Origin: Acidobacteriota bacterium
GTDB taxonomy: Bacteria > Acidobacteriota > UBA6911
Length of the DNA: 54,357 bases
Direction of reading: 5' to 3'
Assembly (NCBI GenBank): GCA_003225335.1
Contig: QHZE01000460.1
Coordinates: 1-54,357, forward strand
The notes beneath the pieces were generated by a model. That model did no database searches. It was not told where the DNA came from and saw only the letters and a program-made list of their open reading frames with translations. Position 1 is the stretch's first letter. Every line of letters starts with the position of its first letter. The position numbers were made by a program, and so were the translations under genes. This document shows positions 16,033 to 25,000 of this stretch, piece after piece.

Positions 16033-17025
16033 CTAGGATATGATGGCGCCTTTTACCAAGCGCCCCACATGGAACTCGAGCTTGCCGTCCCCCACCTCCA
16101 CATGTATCACTTCGTTGGGATCCAGCCCCTTTTCGGCAATCATGCTCGCCAGCGGGTACTCCAGATATTCGCGGACCGCACGGCGCAGCGGCCGTGCCCC
16201 GTAGCGAAGGTTCGTACCGCGCTCGATCAGGAATTTCTTGGATGGGTCGGATATGACCGTTCCGACGCCGGCCATGGCGAGGCGGGCGCGCGTGTCCAGC
16301 AAGAACTTGTCCAGTATAGCCAGCAGATGCTCTTCCTTTAGCCGGTTAAAGGTAATGATTTCGTCGATCCGGTTGATGAACTCCGGGCTGAAGAAATCCT
16401 CGACGGCCCCGATGCAGACGGTCTGGATCTTGGCATCCGCAGAATCCTGATCCAGTTCCTCGAACTTATGACTGGGCGGGCTGAATCCGATGACGGCATT
16501 CTTGGTAATGTCGTCCACCTCCTTGGCGCATACGTTGCTGGTCATCATGATAAAGCAGTTTCTGAAGGTAAGATCTACGGCCCGCCCGGTCTTCAGTTCG
16601 CCGCGCTCCAGGATCTGGAGAAGGAGGTCGTAGAAAGCGCGATCCGCCTTCTCTAACTCCTCAAAAATCACAATCGTGAGCTTTCTGTCCAGTTTTTCCT
16701 GGGTCAGAAACGGAGGCTGTTCGTGCCCCACATACCCTGGAGGCGCGCCCACGAGCTTGGCTACGTCGTGGGGATTCTTGAACTCGGTGCAGTTAACTGC
16801 CACAACTTCGTTCTCATCGCCGTGCAATACCTTGGCCAGGGAACGGCCGATCTGGCTTTTACCAGTCCCGGTGGGCCCCAGGAAGAGAAAGGTCCCGAGG
16901 GGACGCCGCGGGTCGCAGATTCCAAGATCGGCAACCATTACAGCCCGCACTACCGCGTCTATGGCACGGTCCTGGCCAATGATCTCTTTTCTCATCTGTT
17001 CGCGGAGTTCCTGAGCCTTAAGCAC
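16033..17025 (-). CDS. Single-module Clp-type AAA+ ATPase (ClpA/B D2-like)
   Basis: About 330 aa containing only one AAA+ module, homologous to the second module of ClpA/ClpB/ClpC. Seen: Walker A GPTGTGKS (50-57), pore loop GAPPGYVGHEQ, Walker B IVIFEELEKAD, sensor-1 MMTSN, arginine-finger region FINRIDEII and sensor-2 YGARPLRRAV. It lacks the N-domain, first AAA+ module and middle domain of full Clp proteins, and Walker B has Glu where Clp proteins usually have Asp (DEIEKA). Start GTG 17025 with GGGAGG upstream and a TATAAT -10 at 17056-17061 supports this short form. Probably a hexameric unfoldase; no ClpP tripeptide can be confirmed. Confidence 0.85.
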   Translation of the reverse strand: MLKAQELREQMRKEIIGQDRAIDAVVRAVMVADLGICDPRRPLGTFLFLGPTGTGKSQIGRSLAKVLHGDENEVVAVNCTEFKNPHDVAKLVGAPPGYVGHEQPPFLTQEKLDRKLTIVIFEELEKADRAFYDLLLQILERGELKTGRAVDLTFRNCFIMMTSNVCAKEVDDITKNAVIGFSPPSHKFEELDQDSADAKIQTVCIGAVEDFFSPEFINRIDEIITFNRLKEEHLLAILDKFLLDTRARLAMAGVGTVISDPSKKFLIERGTNLRYGARPLRRAVREYLEYPLASMIAEKGLDPNEVIHVEVGDGKLEFHVGRLVKGAIIS

Positions 17026-17055
17026 GGTGCCTCCCTTCGCGCGTTCTGGAACGCT

Positions 17056-17061
17056 ATTATA
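17056..17061 (-). promoter_or_regulatory. -10 box for the Clp-like ATPase
   Basis: Perfect TATAAT on the minus strand, about 30 bases before the GTG start and just upstream of the GGGAGG ribosome-binding site. No good -35 box at 17-base spacing. It argues against the longer ORF start at 17157. Confidence 0.5.
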
Positions 17062-17323
17062 GATTACGCAAAACAACAAAAGGTTTCCGAATCTGATGTT
17101 TGGAGCTCGGTGAAGACCGCAGCCCGAAGGCCAAACACCCCACACCTTTTGAAGCATTGCTTTGAATGTGCTCCGATCAAGTCCTGATGGAACACAGCAG
17201 GCAGGGATGCACCGAAATTACACGGTAACCCGGAAACGGAAGCTCCGTGTGCACCCGTGCCTATAGTTCATATCGGCGCGAGGCCCAAAAGCATTTCGAT
17301 GCCGTGGAGAAATATGCTAGCTT

Positions 17324-17592
17324 AGGGTCTGTAACGAAATAATCTGAGCACTTTGCTGCTGGCCCCCAGGCCCGCTGGCGAGGCGCGAGCGACGAGCAAT
17401 ACCCGGTGCGGTATGTGAGGAGCGAGCAACAAAGCCTGCGGGCCGCAGCCCGAAGCGGTGCGGCGGCGAAGGGCGCGTATCGGCGTTGTTACCGCTCCTC
17501 GACGATGTCCGACATCGACTGCGTCGCGGCGGCTCGCATCTGCCCGCCCGGCGCTCGCGACAAAGTGTTCCTATTATTTCGTTACAGACCCT
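17324..17592. mobile_element. MITE-like element, 269 bp, 32-bp terminal inverted repeats
   Basis: The left end AGGGTCTGTAACGAAATAAT continues to CACTTTG (17324-17355). The right end (17561-17592) is its reverse complement with 29 of 32 positions matching, the outer 20 perfectly. The GC-rich interior has small hairpins (CGATGTCCGACATCG at about 17503) and no convincing transposase. No clear target-site duplication was seen at the edges. It ends 21 bases before the hisS ATG, so it separates hisS from any older upstream promoter. Confidence 0.75.
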
Positions 17593-17613
17593 CACCGTTC
17601 GCGCTTTGGGCCT

Positions 17614-18915
17614 ATGGAACAAAAGCCTCTCACTACGCTCCCCGGAACTCGGGATATCCTACCGGTTGAGATCCCGCGCTGGCACCTGGTTGAAGACCGC
17701 GCGCGGCAGGTGCTCGCTCTTTACGGGTTTCAGGAAATCAGGACCCCACTGCTCGAGGCGACAGAGCTCTTCGCTCGCGGCATTGGCGGCGACACGGACA
17801 TCGTGGGCAAGGAGATGTACACGTTTACCGACCAGGGAGGAACTTCGATCACCCTGCGTCCGGAAGTCACGGCGTCGGTGGTTCGGGCCTATACAGAGCA
17901 CCATATGTACCGGGGCGGCGGCATTACAAAACTTTACTATATCGGGCCGATGTTTCGTCATGAGAAGAAGCAAAAAGGGCGCTGGCGGCAGTTTTACCAG
18001 ATTGGCGCGGAGGTCCTGGGATCGGACGATCCCGCCGTCGAGGCGGAGGTGATCGAGATGATCCTCCGGCTTCTGGAACAGCTCCAGGTCGAAGCGAGAC
18101 TTCTCATAAACTCCGTTGGGGACCGTAACTGCCGGCCCGGTTTCATCGCAATACTCAAAGAGGCAATAAGTCAAGACCTGGGACGGTTCTGCGATGATTG
18201 CCGCAGGCGGGCTCAGACGAACACCCTGCGGGTTCTCGACTGCAAGGTGGAAAGCTGCCAGCCCTACATTAACCGGCTTCCGCGGATCACGGATCACCTG
18301 TGCCGGGAGTGCTCCGAGCATTTTCAGAAGTTCCAGGACCATCTCAGGGAGGCGGGCATCCGTTACGAGATCGTCCCAAGGCTCGTACGCGGTCTGGACT
18401 ATTACGTACGCACCGCCTTCGAGATGGTTAGCGGGGAACTGGGCTCTCAGAACGCTCTGGTCGGTGGAGGCAGGTACGACGGGCTTTCCGAGGTGCTGGG
18501 GGGGCCTCCGGTTCAGGGTTTCGGCTTTGCGCTGGGTCTGGATCGGCTGGTTATGATCCTTCCGGACAGTCTGGCCGAAGCTTCAGTCGACAGGCCGGAA
18601 GTGTACCTGGTGTATTTGTCCGATGAGGCCTTGAAGGCCGCCATCTCGATAGCTCGCCTGCTAAGGAGACAGGGCGTCCGCTGTCACCTGGAATTTGGGG
18701 CAGGGAGCCTCAAGAGCCAGATGCGGATGGCCAACAGAGTGGGTGCGAGGCACGTCCTGATCATCGGGCAGGATGAACTGGCCAAGGAACGATACTCTCT
18801 CAAGAGGATGGAAGACTCCAAACAATGGGAGGTCTCCCTCCCCGAATTGTCCCAATACCTGCAATCTCTGCCCGCCGCAGCCAGGAAGAATCCGTCGTCG
18901 ACCAATGACAAATGA
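17614..18915 (+). CDS. hisS: Histidine-tRNA ligase
   Basis: Class II aminoacyl-tRNA synthetase charging tRNA-His. 433 aa from ATG 17614 (MEQKPLTTLPGTRDILPVE). Motifs: LPGTRDILP, motif 2 GPMFRHEKKQKGRWRQFYQIG, histidine-specific LVRGLDYYVRTAFE and GGGRYDGL, and a C-terminal anticodon-binding domain (LLRRQGVRCHLEFGAGSLKSQ). The longer ORF start at 17458 lies inside the MITE-like element and is rejected. No good Shine-Dalgarno; the leader is element sequence. The last three residues (NDK) and the TGA are encoded by repeat C (ACCAATGACAAATGA). Confidence 0.95.
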   Translation: MEQKPLTTLPGTRDILPVEIPRWHLVEDRARQVLALYGFQEIRTPLLEATELFARGIGGDTDIVGKEMYTFTDQGGTSITLRPEVTASVVRAYTEHHMYRGGGITKLYYIGPMFRHEKKQKGRWRQFYQIGAEVLGSDDPAVEAEVIEMILRLLEQLQVEARLLINSVGDRNCRPGFIAILKEAISQDLGRFCDDCRRRAQTNTLRVLDCKVESCQPYINRLPRITDHLCRECSEHFQKFQDHLREAGIRYEIVPRLVRGLDYYVRTAFEMVSGELGSQNALVGGGRYDGLSEVLGGPPVQGFGFALGLDRLVMILPDSLAEASVDRPEVYLVYLSDEALKAAISIARLLRRQGVRCHLEFGAGSLKSQMRMANRVGARHVLIIGQDELAKERYSLKRMEDSKQWEVSLPELSQYLQSLPAAARKNPSSTNDK

Positions 18916-18981
18916 CCAATGGCAAATGAAAAATGACAAATCTACAAATCCCTCACCCTTCATTTGTCATTGATCATTTGT
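18898..18981. repeat. Repeat C overlapping hisS stop
   Basis: ACCAATGACAAATGACCAAT and further AAATGAAAAATGACAAAT units face TTCATTTGTCATTGATCATTTG as an inverted repeat. It includes the final codons and stop of hisS and fills the gap to mutL. Confidence 0.75.
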
Positions 18982-19020
18982 GAACGCATTCCCAGGCGTC
19001 GCGGTGAAAAAAACGCTTCC

Positions 19021-20880
19021 ATGAGCAAGATCAAGGTCCTGCCCGAGACCCTTGCCAATAAGATCGCGGCAGGGGAAATCGTGGAACGGCCGGCTTCCGT
19101 GGTAAAGGAGCTGCTCGAGAATTCCGTCGATGCCGGCGCCGGCTCGGTCGCCGCGGCAGTGCAGTCCGGAGGCAAGCGCCTGCTCCAGGTGCGAGATGAC
19201 GGCGAAGGGATGACCCAGGACGATGCCATCCTCGCCTTCGAGCATCACGCCACCAGCAAACTGCAGACCGCGGAAGACCTCAATGCCATCGCAACGCTCG
19301 GGTTCCGCGGCGAGGCATTGCCGTCCATGGCTTCCATATCCCGATTGGTTCTCAGGACCCGCCATCCTTCCGATCCGGCGGCGGCGGGAACGGAAGTCGA
19401 AATTCAGGGGGGCACGCTGCGATCTGTTAAGACCGTCCCTTGGGAGAAGGGGACTGAAGTCACGGTCCGGGACCTCTTTTTCAACGTGCCTGCGCGCAGG
19501 AAGTTTCTGCGCTCCAACGATACGGAGCTTGGACACATTACCAGGCTCGTAACCCACTATGCCCTGGCCCACCCCGAGATGCGCTTCTCTCTTGAGAGCG
19601 ACGGGCGCGCGCTGTTCGATGTGGTCCCTGTGCCCACGTTGAAGGACAGGATTTACCAACTCTTTGGCGAGGGTTTCCTGGAGAATCTCGTGGAGGTCTC
19701 CGGCCGCGCGGGAAATGTTGAGGTCTATGGCTTCAGCTCGCGGCCGCATGAGCAGAAAACGAATCCGTACTCGCAGTTCTTCTACGTAAATCGCCGCATG
19801 GTGCGGGACAAGTTGATCGCAAGCGCCGTGCGCCAAGCCTACCGGAATTGCATTCCTGCCTCTGCGTATCCGGTCGTGCTTCTCTTCGTGCAGTTGCCCT
19901 TTGACGAGGTGGATGTCAACGCGCATCCGGCCAAGACCGAGATCCGCTTCAGACAGCAGGGGCTCGTCCACGATCTGATTCTGGATGCGATCCAGCGCGC
20001 GCTGGTCGGGAGTAAATCGATTCCGATTTACGAGCATCGCAGCGATGCGTGGCAGGAGGCTCCGATTCCTGGAAGCAATTTCCCGGGGAGCCCCTGGACC
20101 ACCAGGTCGGCTCCGGAATCCACACCATTTGATTTCACGCCGCCCAGTGCGGCCGCCGATCCATTCCAACGGGCTTTCAACTATCCCTTCCGAGATGAAA
20201 CTTCGGCTCCTCCTGAGTATCCGCAGGACCACCACGGTTTGCGCATACGGCCCGACATGCTGCTGGGAGCGCCCACCGAACTTGCTGCGAGTCCATTCGA
20301 TTTGTCGGGAGCCCGGATTCTCGGGCAGATCCATGACAGCTATGTCATCGCAAATGACAGCCGGGGCCTGTTGATCATCGATCAGCACGTGGCCCACGAA
20401 CGCATTCTCTACGAAAAACACGCTCAAGCTGTTCGACAGCAGTCCGTCGAGGTCCAGGGGTTGCTCGTACCCGTCGCGCTCGAGCTGCCTCCGCATCAAA
20501 CCGTCATTCTAGATCGATCTCTTCCGGAGCTCCGGAGGAGCGGTTTCCAGGTGGAACGGTTCGGGGGCAATTCGATTCTCGTCCGGTCTGTGCCCGCCGT
20601 CGCAAAGGATTACGACTGCCAGAAGGTGTTGTCGGAGATCCTTGAGGGGTTGGAGTCGGAGGACAGAACCTTGGATGTGGATCGCATCCGCGACAGGATC
20701 GCCGTCAGCATGGCCTGCAGGGGTGCAATTAAGGTCCATATGCCCCTGGCTATGGAAAAGATGCAGTGGTTGCTCGACGAACTGTGCAAGACAAAGATTC
20801 CGACGAATTGCCCGCACGGCAGGCCCATCATTCTTCGATTCAGCTTGTACGAGATCGAAAGAAACTTCGGCCGGATCTGA
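19021..20880 (+). CDS. mutL: DNA mismatch repair protein MutL with endonuclease motif
   Basis: GHKL ATPase that links MutS to strand nicking. 619 aa. N-terminal motifs: ELLENSVDAGA, DDGEGM, HHATSK and GFRGEAL. The C-terminal domain holds the metal-dependent nicking motif DQHVAHERILYEK (~453) plus ACRGAIK and CPHGRP, so this MutL should be an endonuclease of the type found in bacteria without MutH. A Pro/Ser-rich linker joins the halves. ATG 19021 fits the family start (MSKIKVLPETLANKIAAGE). mutS is also in this window, at 41-43 kb on the other strand. Repeat D follows the stop directly. Confidence 0.95.
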   Translation: MSKIKVLPETLANKIAAGEIVERPASVVKELLENSVDAGAGSVAAAVQSGGKRLLQVRDDGEGMTQDDAILAFEHHATSKLQTAEDLNAIATLGFRGEALPSMASISRLVLRTRHPSDPAAAGTEVEIQGGTLRSVKTVPWEKGTEVTVRDLFFNVPARRKFLRSNDTELGHITRLVTHYALAHPEMRFSLESDGRALFDVVPVPTLKDRIYQLFGEGFLENLVEVSGRAGNVEVYGFSSRPHEQKTNPYSQFFYVNRRMVRDKLIASAVRQAYRNCIPASAYPVVLLFVQLPFDEVDVNAHPAKTEIRFRQQGLVHDLILDAIQRALVGSKSIPIYEHRSDAWQEAPIPGSNFPGSPWTTRSAPESTPFDFTPPSAAADPFQRAFNYPFRDETSAPPEYPQDHHGLRIRPDMLLGAPTELAASPFDLSGARILGQIHDSYVIANDSRGLLIIDQHVAHERILYEKHAQAVRQQSVEVQGLLVPVALELPPHQTVILDRSLPELRRSGFQVERFGGNSILVRSVPAVAKDYDCQKVLSEILEGLESEDRTLDVDRIRDRIAVSMACRGAIKVHMPLAMEKMQWLLDELCKTKIPTNCPHGRPIILRFSLYEIERNFGRI

Positions 20881-20963
20881 TTGATTTCGGATTGCGGATT
20901 TCGGATTGTCGTAATCGAAGCCGTCTACTAATTCCAAATCCGCAATCCGCAATCCGAAATCAA
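20881..20963. repeat. Repeat D inverted repeat between mutL and accA
   Basis: TTGATTTCGGATTGCGGATT faces AATCCGCAATCCGAAATCAA, nearly a perfect inverted repeat with ~40-base arms. It starts at the mutL stop and ends one base before the accA stop. Probable bidirectional terminator. Confidence 0.8.
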
Positions 20964-20964
20964 T

Positions 20965-21927
20965 TCAAGGGGCGTAGAGTTTGTTAAGCCGCACAACGGC
21001 GCCCATGCTCCGAAACTTCTGATAACGCTGCTCGCGCAATTGCGCGCCCGTCATGCCCAAGAGCGATTCCAGCGCCGGCCTCAGCTTGCCGTCCAGCATC
21101 TCCGCGGCGGCTTTGTGGTCCGTCTGTGCGCCGGCCGGGGGCTCCGGTACGATCTCATCGATGATGTGAAATTCCTGGAGGTCCGGAGCCGTCAACTTGA
21201 GGGCCTCCGCCGCCGCCTCCACATGGTCCTGGTCCTTCCATAGAATCGCGGAGCATCCCTCGGGAGTAATGACCGTGTAGACGGCGTTTTCCATCATCAG
21301 GATGTGGTTTCCGACGCCGATTCCCAGCGCTCCGCCGCTACCGCCTTCTCCAATGATACAGACAATCACAGGGACCGCGAGGCGGTTCATCTCGCGAAGG
21401 TTGTGCGCAATGGCTTCGGCCTGGCCCCTTTCTTCCGCCCCGACGCTGGGATAGGCGCCCGGCGTGTCAATGAAAGCGATGATGGGGCGCGAGAATTTCT
21501 CCGCGAGCTTCATGGCCCGCAGCGCCTTGCGATAACCTTCCGGTTGGGCGTAACCGAAATTGCGATACTGGCGCTGCTTCAGGTCGCGTCCTTTCTGATG
21601 TCCCACGACCATGACGTGATGCCCATGATAGCGCGCCATGCCGGCGACTATAGCCGGGTCGTCGCCAAAACGCCGGTCCCCGTGAATTTCTGAGAAGTCC
21701 TGAAAGAGGCGCTCCACATAGTCGAGCGTATAGGGGCGTTGCTCGTGCCGGGCCAGCAGCGTGCGCTCCCAGGCCTTGCTGCCGGGACGGATTGCTTCCC
21801 TGAGCCGCCGAAGCTCTGCCCGAAGCCGCTCGACTTCGGACCCCCGGCTGGAGGGCCGTTCCCGGGCCAGACGGTCGATGTCGGATTCGAGGGACCGTAT
21901 CTTGTCTGCTATTTCGTCGTCACTCAT
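20965..21927 (-). CDS. accA: Acetyl-CoA carboxylase carboxyltransferase subunit alpha
   Basis: Carboxyltransferase half-site that moves CO2 from carboxybiotin to acetyl-CoA for fatty-acid synthesis; works with AccD. 320 aa. Seen: coiled N-terminus (EVERLRAELRRLREAI), RPYTLDYVERLFQDFSEIHGDR, PEGYRKALRAMKLAEKF, FIDTPGAYPSVGAEERGQ and GEGGSGGALGIGVGN. Start ATG 21927 (MSDDEIADK) is preceded by GGAGACCGCGGG; the ORF extension upstream (FICVHLWFH) is translated repeat A. It follows dnaE on the same strand after a 136-base gap that holds repeat A. Confidence 0.95.
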   Translation of the reverse strand: MSDDEIADKIRSLESDIDRLARERPSSRGSEVERLRAELRRLREAIRPGSKAWERTLLARHEQRPYTLDYVERLFQDFSEIHGDRRFGDDPAIVAGMARYHGHHVMVVGHQKGRDLKQRQYRNFGYAQPEGYRKALRAMKLAEKFSRPIIAFIDTPGAYPSVGAEERGQAEAIAHNLREMNRLAVPVIVCIIGEGGSGGALGIGVGNHILMMENAVYTVITPEGCSAILWKDQDHVEAAAEALKLTAPDLQEFHIIDEIVPEPPAGAQTDHKAAAEMLDGKLRPALESLLGMTGAQLREQRYQKFRSMGAVVRLNKLYAP

Positions 21928-21962
21928 CCCGCGGTCTCCGATAGGGAATCTGGCCTGGATGT

Positions 21963-22014
21963 GAAACCACAGATGAACACAGATAAACACAGATCTGTGT
22001 TTATCTGTGGTTTC
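21963..22014. repeat. Repeat A near-perfect palindrome
   Basis: GAAACCACAGATGAACACAG and its mirror CTGTGTTTATCTGTGGTTTC meet at AGATCT, giving a ~52-bp hairpin between dnaE and accA. Other copies lie at 43534, 50158 and, without the second arm, in the composite repeats. Confidence 0.85.
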
Positions 22015-22063
22015 ATTTTGTCCACCTTACGCAGACGAAACCTGCCGCTCGTGAATAATGTGG

Positions 22064-25000
22064 CTAGCTCATCACTTCTACAGAACCGGGCCCGCAAATG
22101 CCCTCTATCTCACGAATCAGCTCCGGGCTTGACTTGACTTTCACAAAGTCGGAGGAATGGATGGTAACACGGAAATCGTGGGGAAGGTACAACTCAACTT
22201 CGACCCCGGTCTCGCCACGGTTCTTCTCGAACAGACGATAGAGCTCCGTTGCGGCACCAGGGGCCAGGATCGGGACCGGGGCGCGGATGTGAAGCTTTCT
22301 GGCGTTTCGCGCCGAGGCCCCCTCCAGCGGCTGTATCTCGGAGGCCACAATCTTGAAGTTGTTTTCGTTTTCCACCTCGAACCGCCCGGTCACCAGGATA
22401 GGGCTGTCTGACTTCAGGAAAGGCTCTGCTTTGACATAGAGTGACGGAAAGACCACAGCCTCGACGGCCCCTGTCAAGTCTTCGAGCTTGAATGTGGCCA
22501 TCAGCTCCCCCTTTTTTGTGCGCCGGGTGCGGCACTCTGTGACGATTCCCGCCACCCGGCAATCCCCTGAGCTTCCATTGCTGAGGATCTCGGCCAGAGG
22601 CTTCTTGGCGAACTTCTCCAGCTCGCCGGCAAAGCGGTCCAACGGATGTCCGGACACGTAATAGCCCAGGGTTTCCTTCTCAAAGGCCAGTATCTGGTCG
22701 AGCGGCCATTCCGGGATATCCGGAGGGGCGGGTTCCGGTATCGTGGCAGCGCCGCCCGGCAAGTCCATGAACAGCCCCTTTTGCCCGCTCTGGCGATCTC
22801 GCTGGATCTTCTGCCCGTGTTCAATGGTGGCGTCGGCGCTCGCCGTGAGCTGAGATCTCTTCCATTGAAAGGAGTCCAGCGCGCCACACTTGATCAAACT
22901 TTCGAGAACGCGCTTGTTCAAGGCGCGCGCATCCACTTCCTCGCAAAAGTGGAAAAGGCTGCGGAACCGCCCGCGCTTACGACGGTAGTCGAGGATGGAT
23001 CGAATCGTCCCTTCGCCTACGTTCCGGATTGCCAGGAGGCCGAAACGTATCTTGTCCCCCACCGAACGGAAGTACAAGTCGCTTTCGTTCACGTCCGGAG
23101 GAAGAATGGGAATCCCCATGTTCCGGCACTCGGCGATGTACATAACGATCTTCTCCGTGTTTCCGATCTCGCTCGAGAGCAGGGAAGCCATGAACTGCAC
23201 GGGATGATGCTCTTTGAGATATGCCGTCTGATAAGCCAGGAGCGCATAAGCTGTGGAGTGCGACTTGTTGAACCCGTACTTGGCGAAGTGTTCCATAAGG
23301 TCGAAGATCTGAATCGCGACCTTCTCCGGTATCCTCTTTTGCCGCGCTCCCGTCAGGAACTTCTCCCGGTTGGATTTCATCGTGGCGCTGTCCTTCTTAC
23401 CCATCGCCTTGCGGAGGATGTCCGCCTCTCCGAGGGTGAATCCGCCCAACCGGCTGGCTATCTGCATGACCTGTTCCTGGTAGACAATGATGCCGTACGT
23501 CTCTTTCAGGATTGGCTCGAGGGACGGGTGCAGGTACTGCACTTCGATCTGGCCGTGCTTCCGCTTGATGAACTCGGGGATCATTTCCATGGGCCCGGGG
23601 CGGTACAGCGCATTGAGCGCGATGAGGTCTTCGAACCGTTCCGGACGCAGCTTGCGCAGCTCTGCCTTCATCCCGCCGCTCTCAAACTGGAATATTCCGT
23701 TAGTGCGCGCTTCGGAGAACAAGGCATAGACCTTGGGGTCGTTGAGCGGCAGCATCTGAAGGTCCAGCTCGATCCCTTTTTCTTCGTGGACGCGCTTCAC
23801 GGCCTCGTCCAACACGGTCAGCGTGGCAAGGGCCAGGAGATCCATCTTCAGCAGGCCGATAGTTTCCAGATCTTTCATGCTGTACTGCGTCGTGATTTCG
23901 TCCTTGTTCGACTTGTGCAGGGGAATAATCTCGACCAGTGGTTTCGGGGCGATGACGACGCCGGCCGCGTGCGTGGAAGCGTGACGGGACAGCCCTTCCA
24001 GCCGCTTTGCGATCTCGATGAGCCGCGCGATCTGCGGATTTTTCATCTCCTCGCGCAGCCGCGGTTCCTGTTCGATTGCCTTGTCTATTGTGATTTTCAG
24101 GTCGTTGGGGATCAGCTTCGCAATACGGTCCACGTCCCCGTACGAAATGTCCAGCGTTCTGCCGACGTCCCGTACGACGCCTTTGGCAGCCATAGTTCCG
24201 AAGGTGATGATCTGGCACACATTGTCACGGCCGTATTTCCGGCCCACGTAGTCCAGGACCTCGGCGCGCCGGTGCATGCAGAAATCCATGTCGATGTCGG
24301 GAGGCGCGATTCTTTCCGGGTTGAGAAAGCGTTCGAAGAAGAGGTCATACTGGAGAGGGTCGATATCGGTGATCCTCAGGCTGTAAGCCACCAGGCTGCC
24401 GACCACCGAGCCCCGTCCGGGCCCGACGGGAATGCGATTGTCGCGAGCATACTTGATGAGGTCCCAGACAATGAGGAAGTAGCTGGAGAACTTCGTCTTC
24501 TTGATCATTTCAATCTCGGATGCGAGCCGTTCCTCGTAAGCCGTGAGCGGATTCTTAAGCAGCCCTCCCCTTGCCATCCCCTCCAGTTGGGGGCGCCGGC
24601 CCTCAAAACCCTCACGCACAACCTTCTCGAAATACGAGTCCGCGGTGAATCCAGCCGGGACGTCAAAGGGAGGCAGATGCAGCTCCGAGGTGTCGATCTG
24701 GACATCACAACGCTCGGCGATGCGGACGGTATTCAGCATCGCCTCGGGCAGATGTCCCCAGACCTGATACATCTCTTCAAAAGACTTGAAGTAAAACTGG
24801 TCGGCGGCGTAACGCATCCGATCCGTCTCCTGGACGGTCTTGCCGGTGCCGATGCAGAGCAGCACGTCATGCGCTTCATGGTCCTCTCTGCGCAGATAAT
24901 GGGCGTCGTTCGTGCAGACCAGGGGGATGCCGCATTTCCCGGAGATTTCGAGGAGGCTGGGATTGATGCGGCGCTGCCCCGGCAGGTTGTGGTCTTGAAG

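Noticed and set aside
17163-17323. tRNA or T-box before hisS
   Set aside because: There is a small ACACGG/CCGTGT hairpin, but no cloverleaf and no T-box sequence.
17458-17613. N-terminal extension of hisS
   Set aside because: It is encoded by the MITE-like element; family homology begins at ATG 17614.
17317-17622. ORF inside the MITE-like element as a possible transposase
   Set aside because: Arg/Ser/Pro-rich low-complexity product with no transposase motif; the ends are the only conserved-looking part.
18967-20499. 510-codon minus-strand ORF opposite mutL, and 849-2009 opposite the acyl-CoA dehydrogenase
   Set aside because: Shadow frames of strongly supported genes; no recognisable motif.
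20881-20963. Repeat D and the 47548-47716 block considered as a CRISPR array
   Set aside because: Units are irregular, form inverted pairs and lack equal-length spacers; no cas genes.
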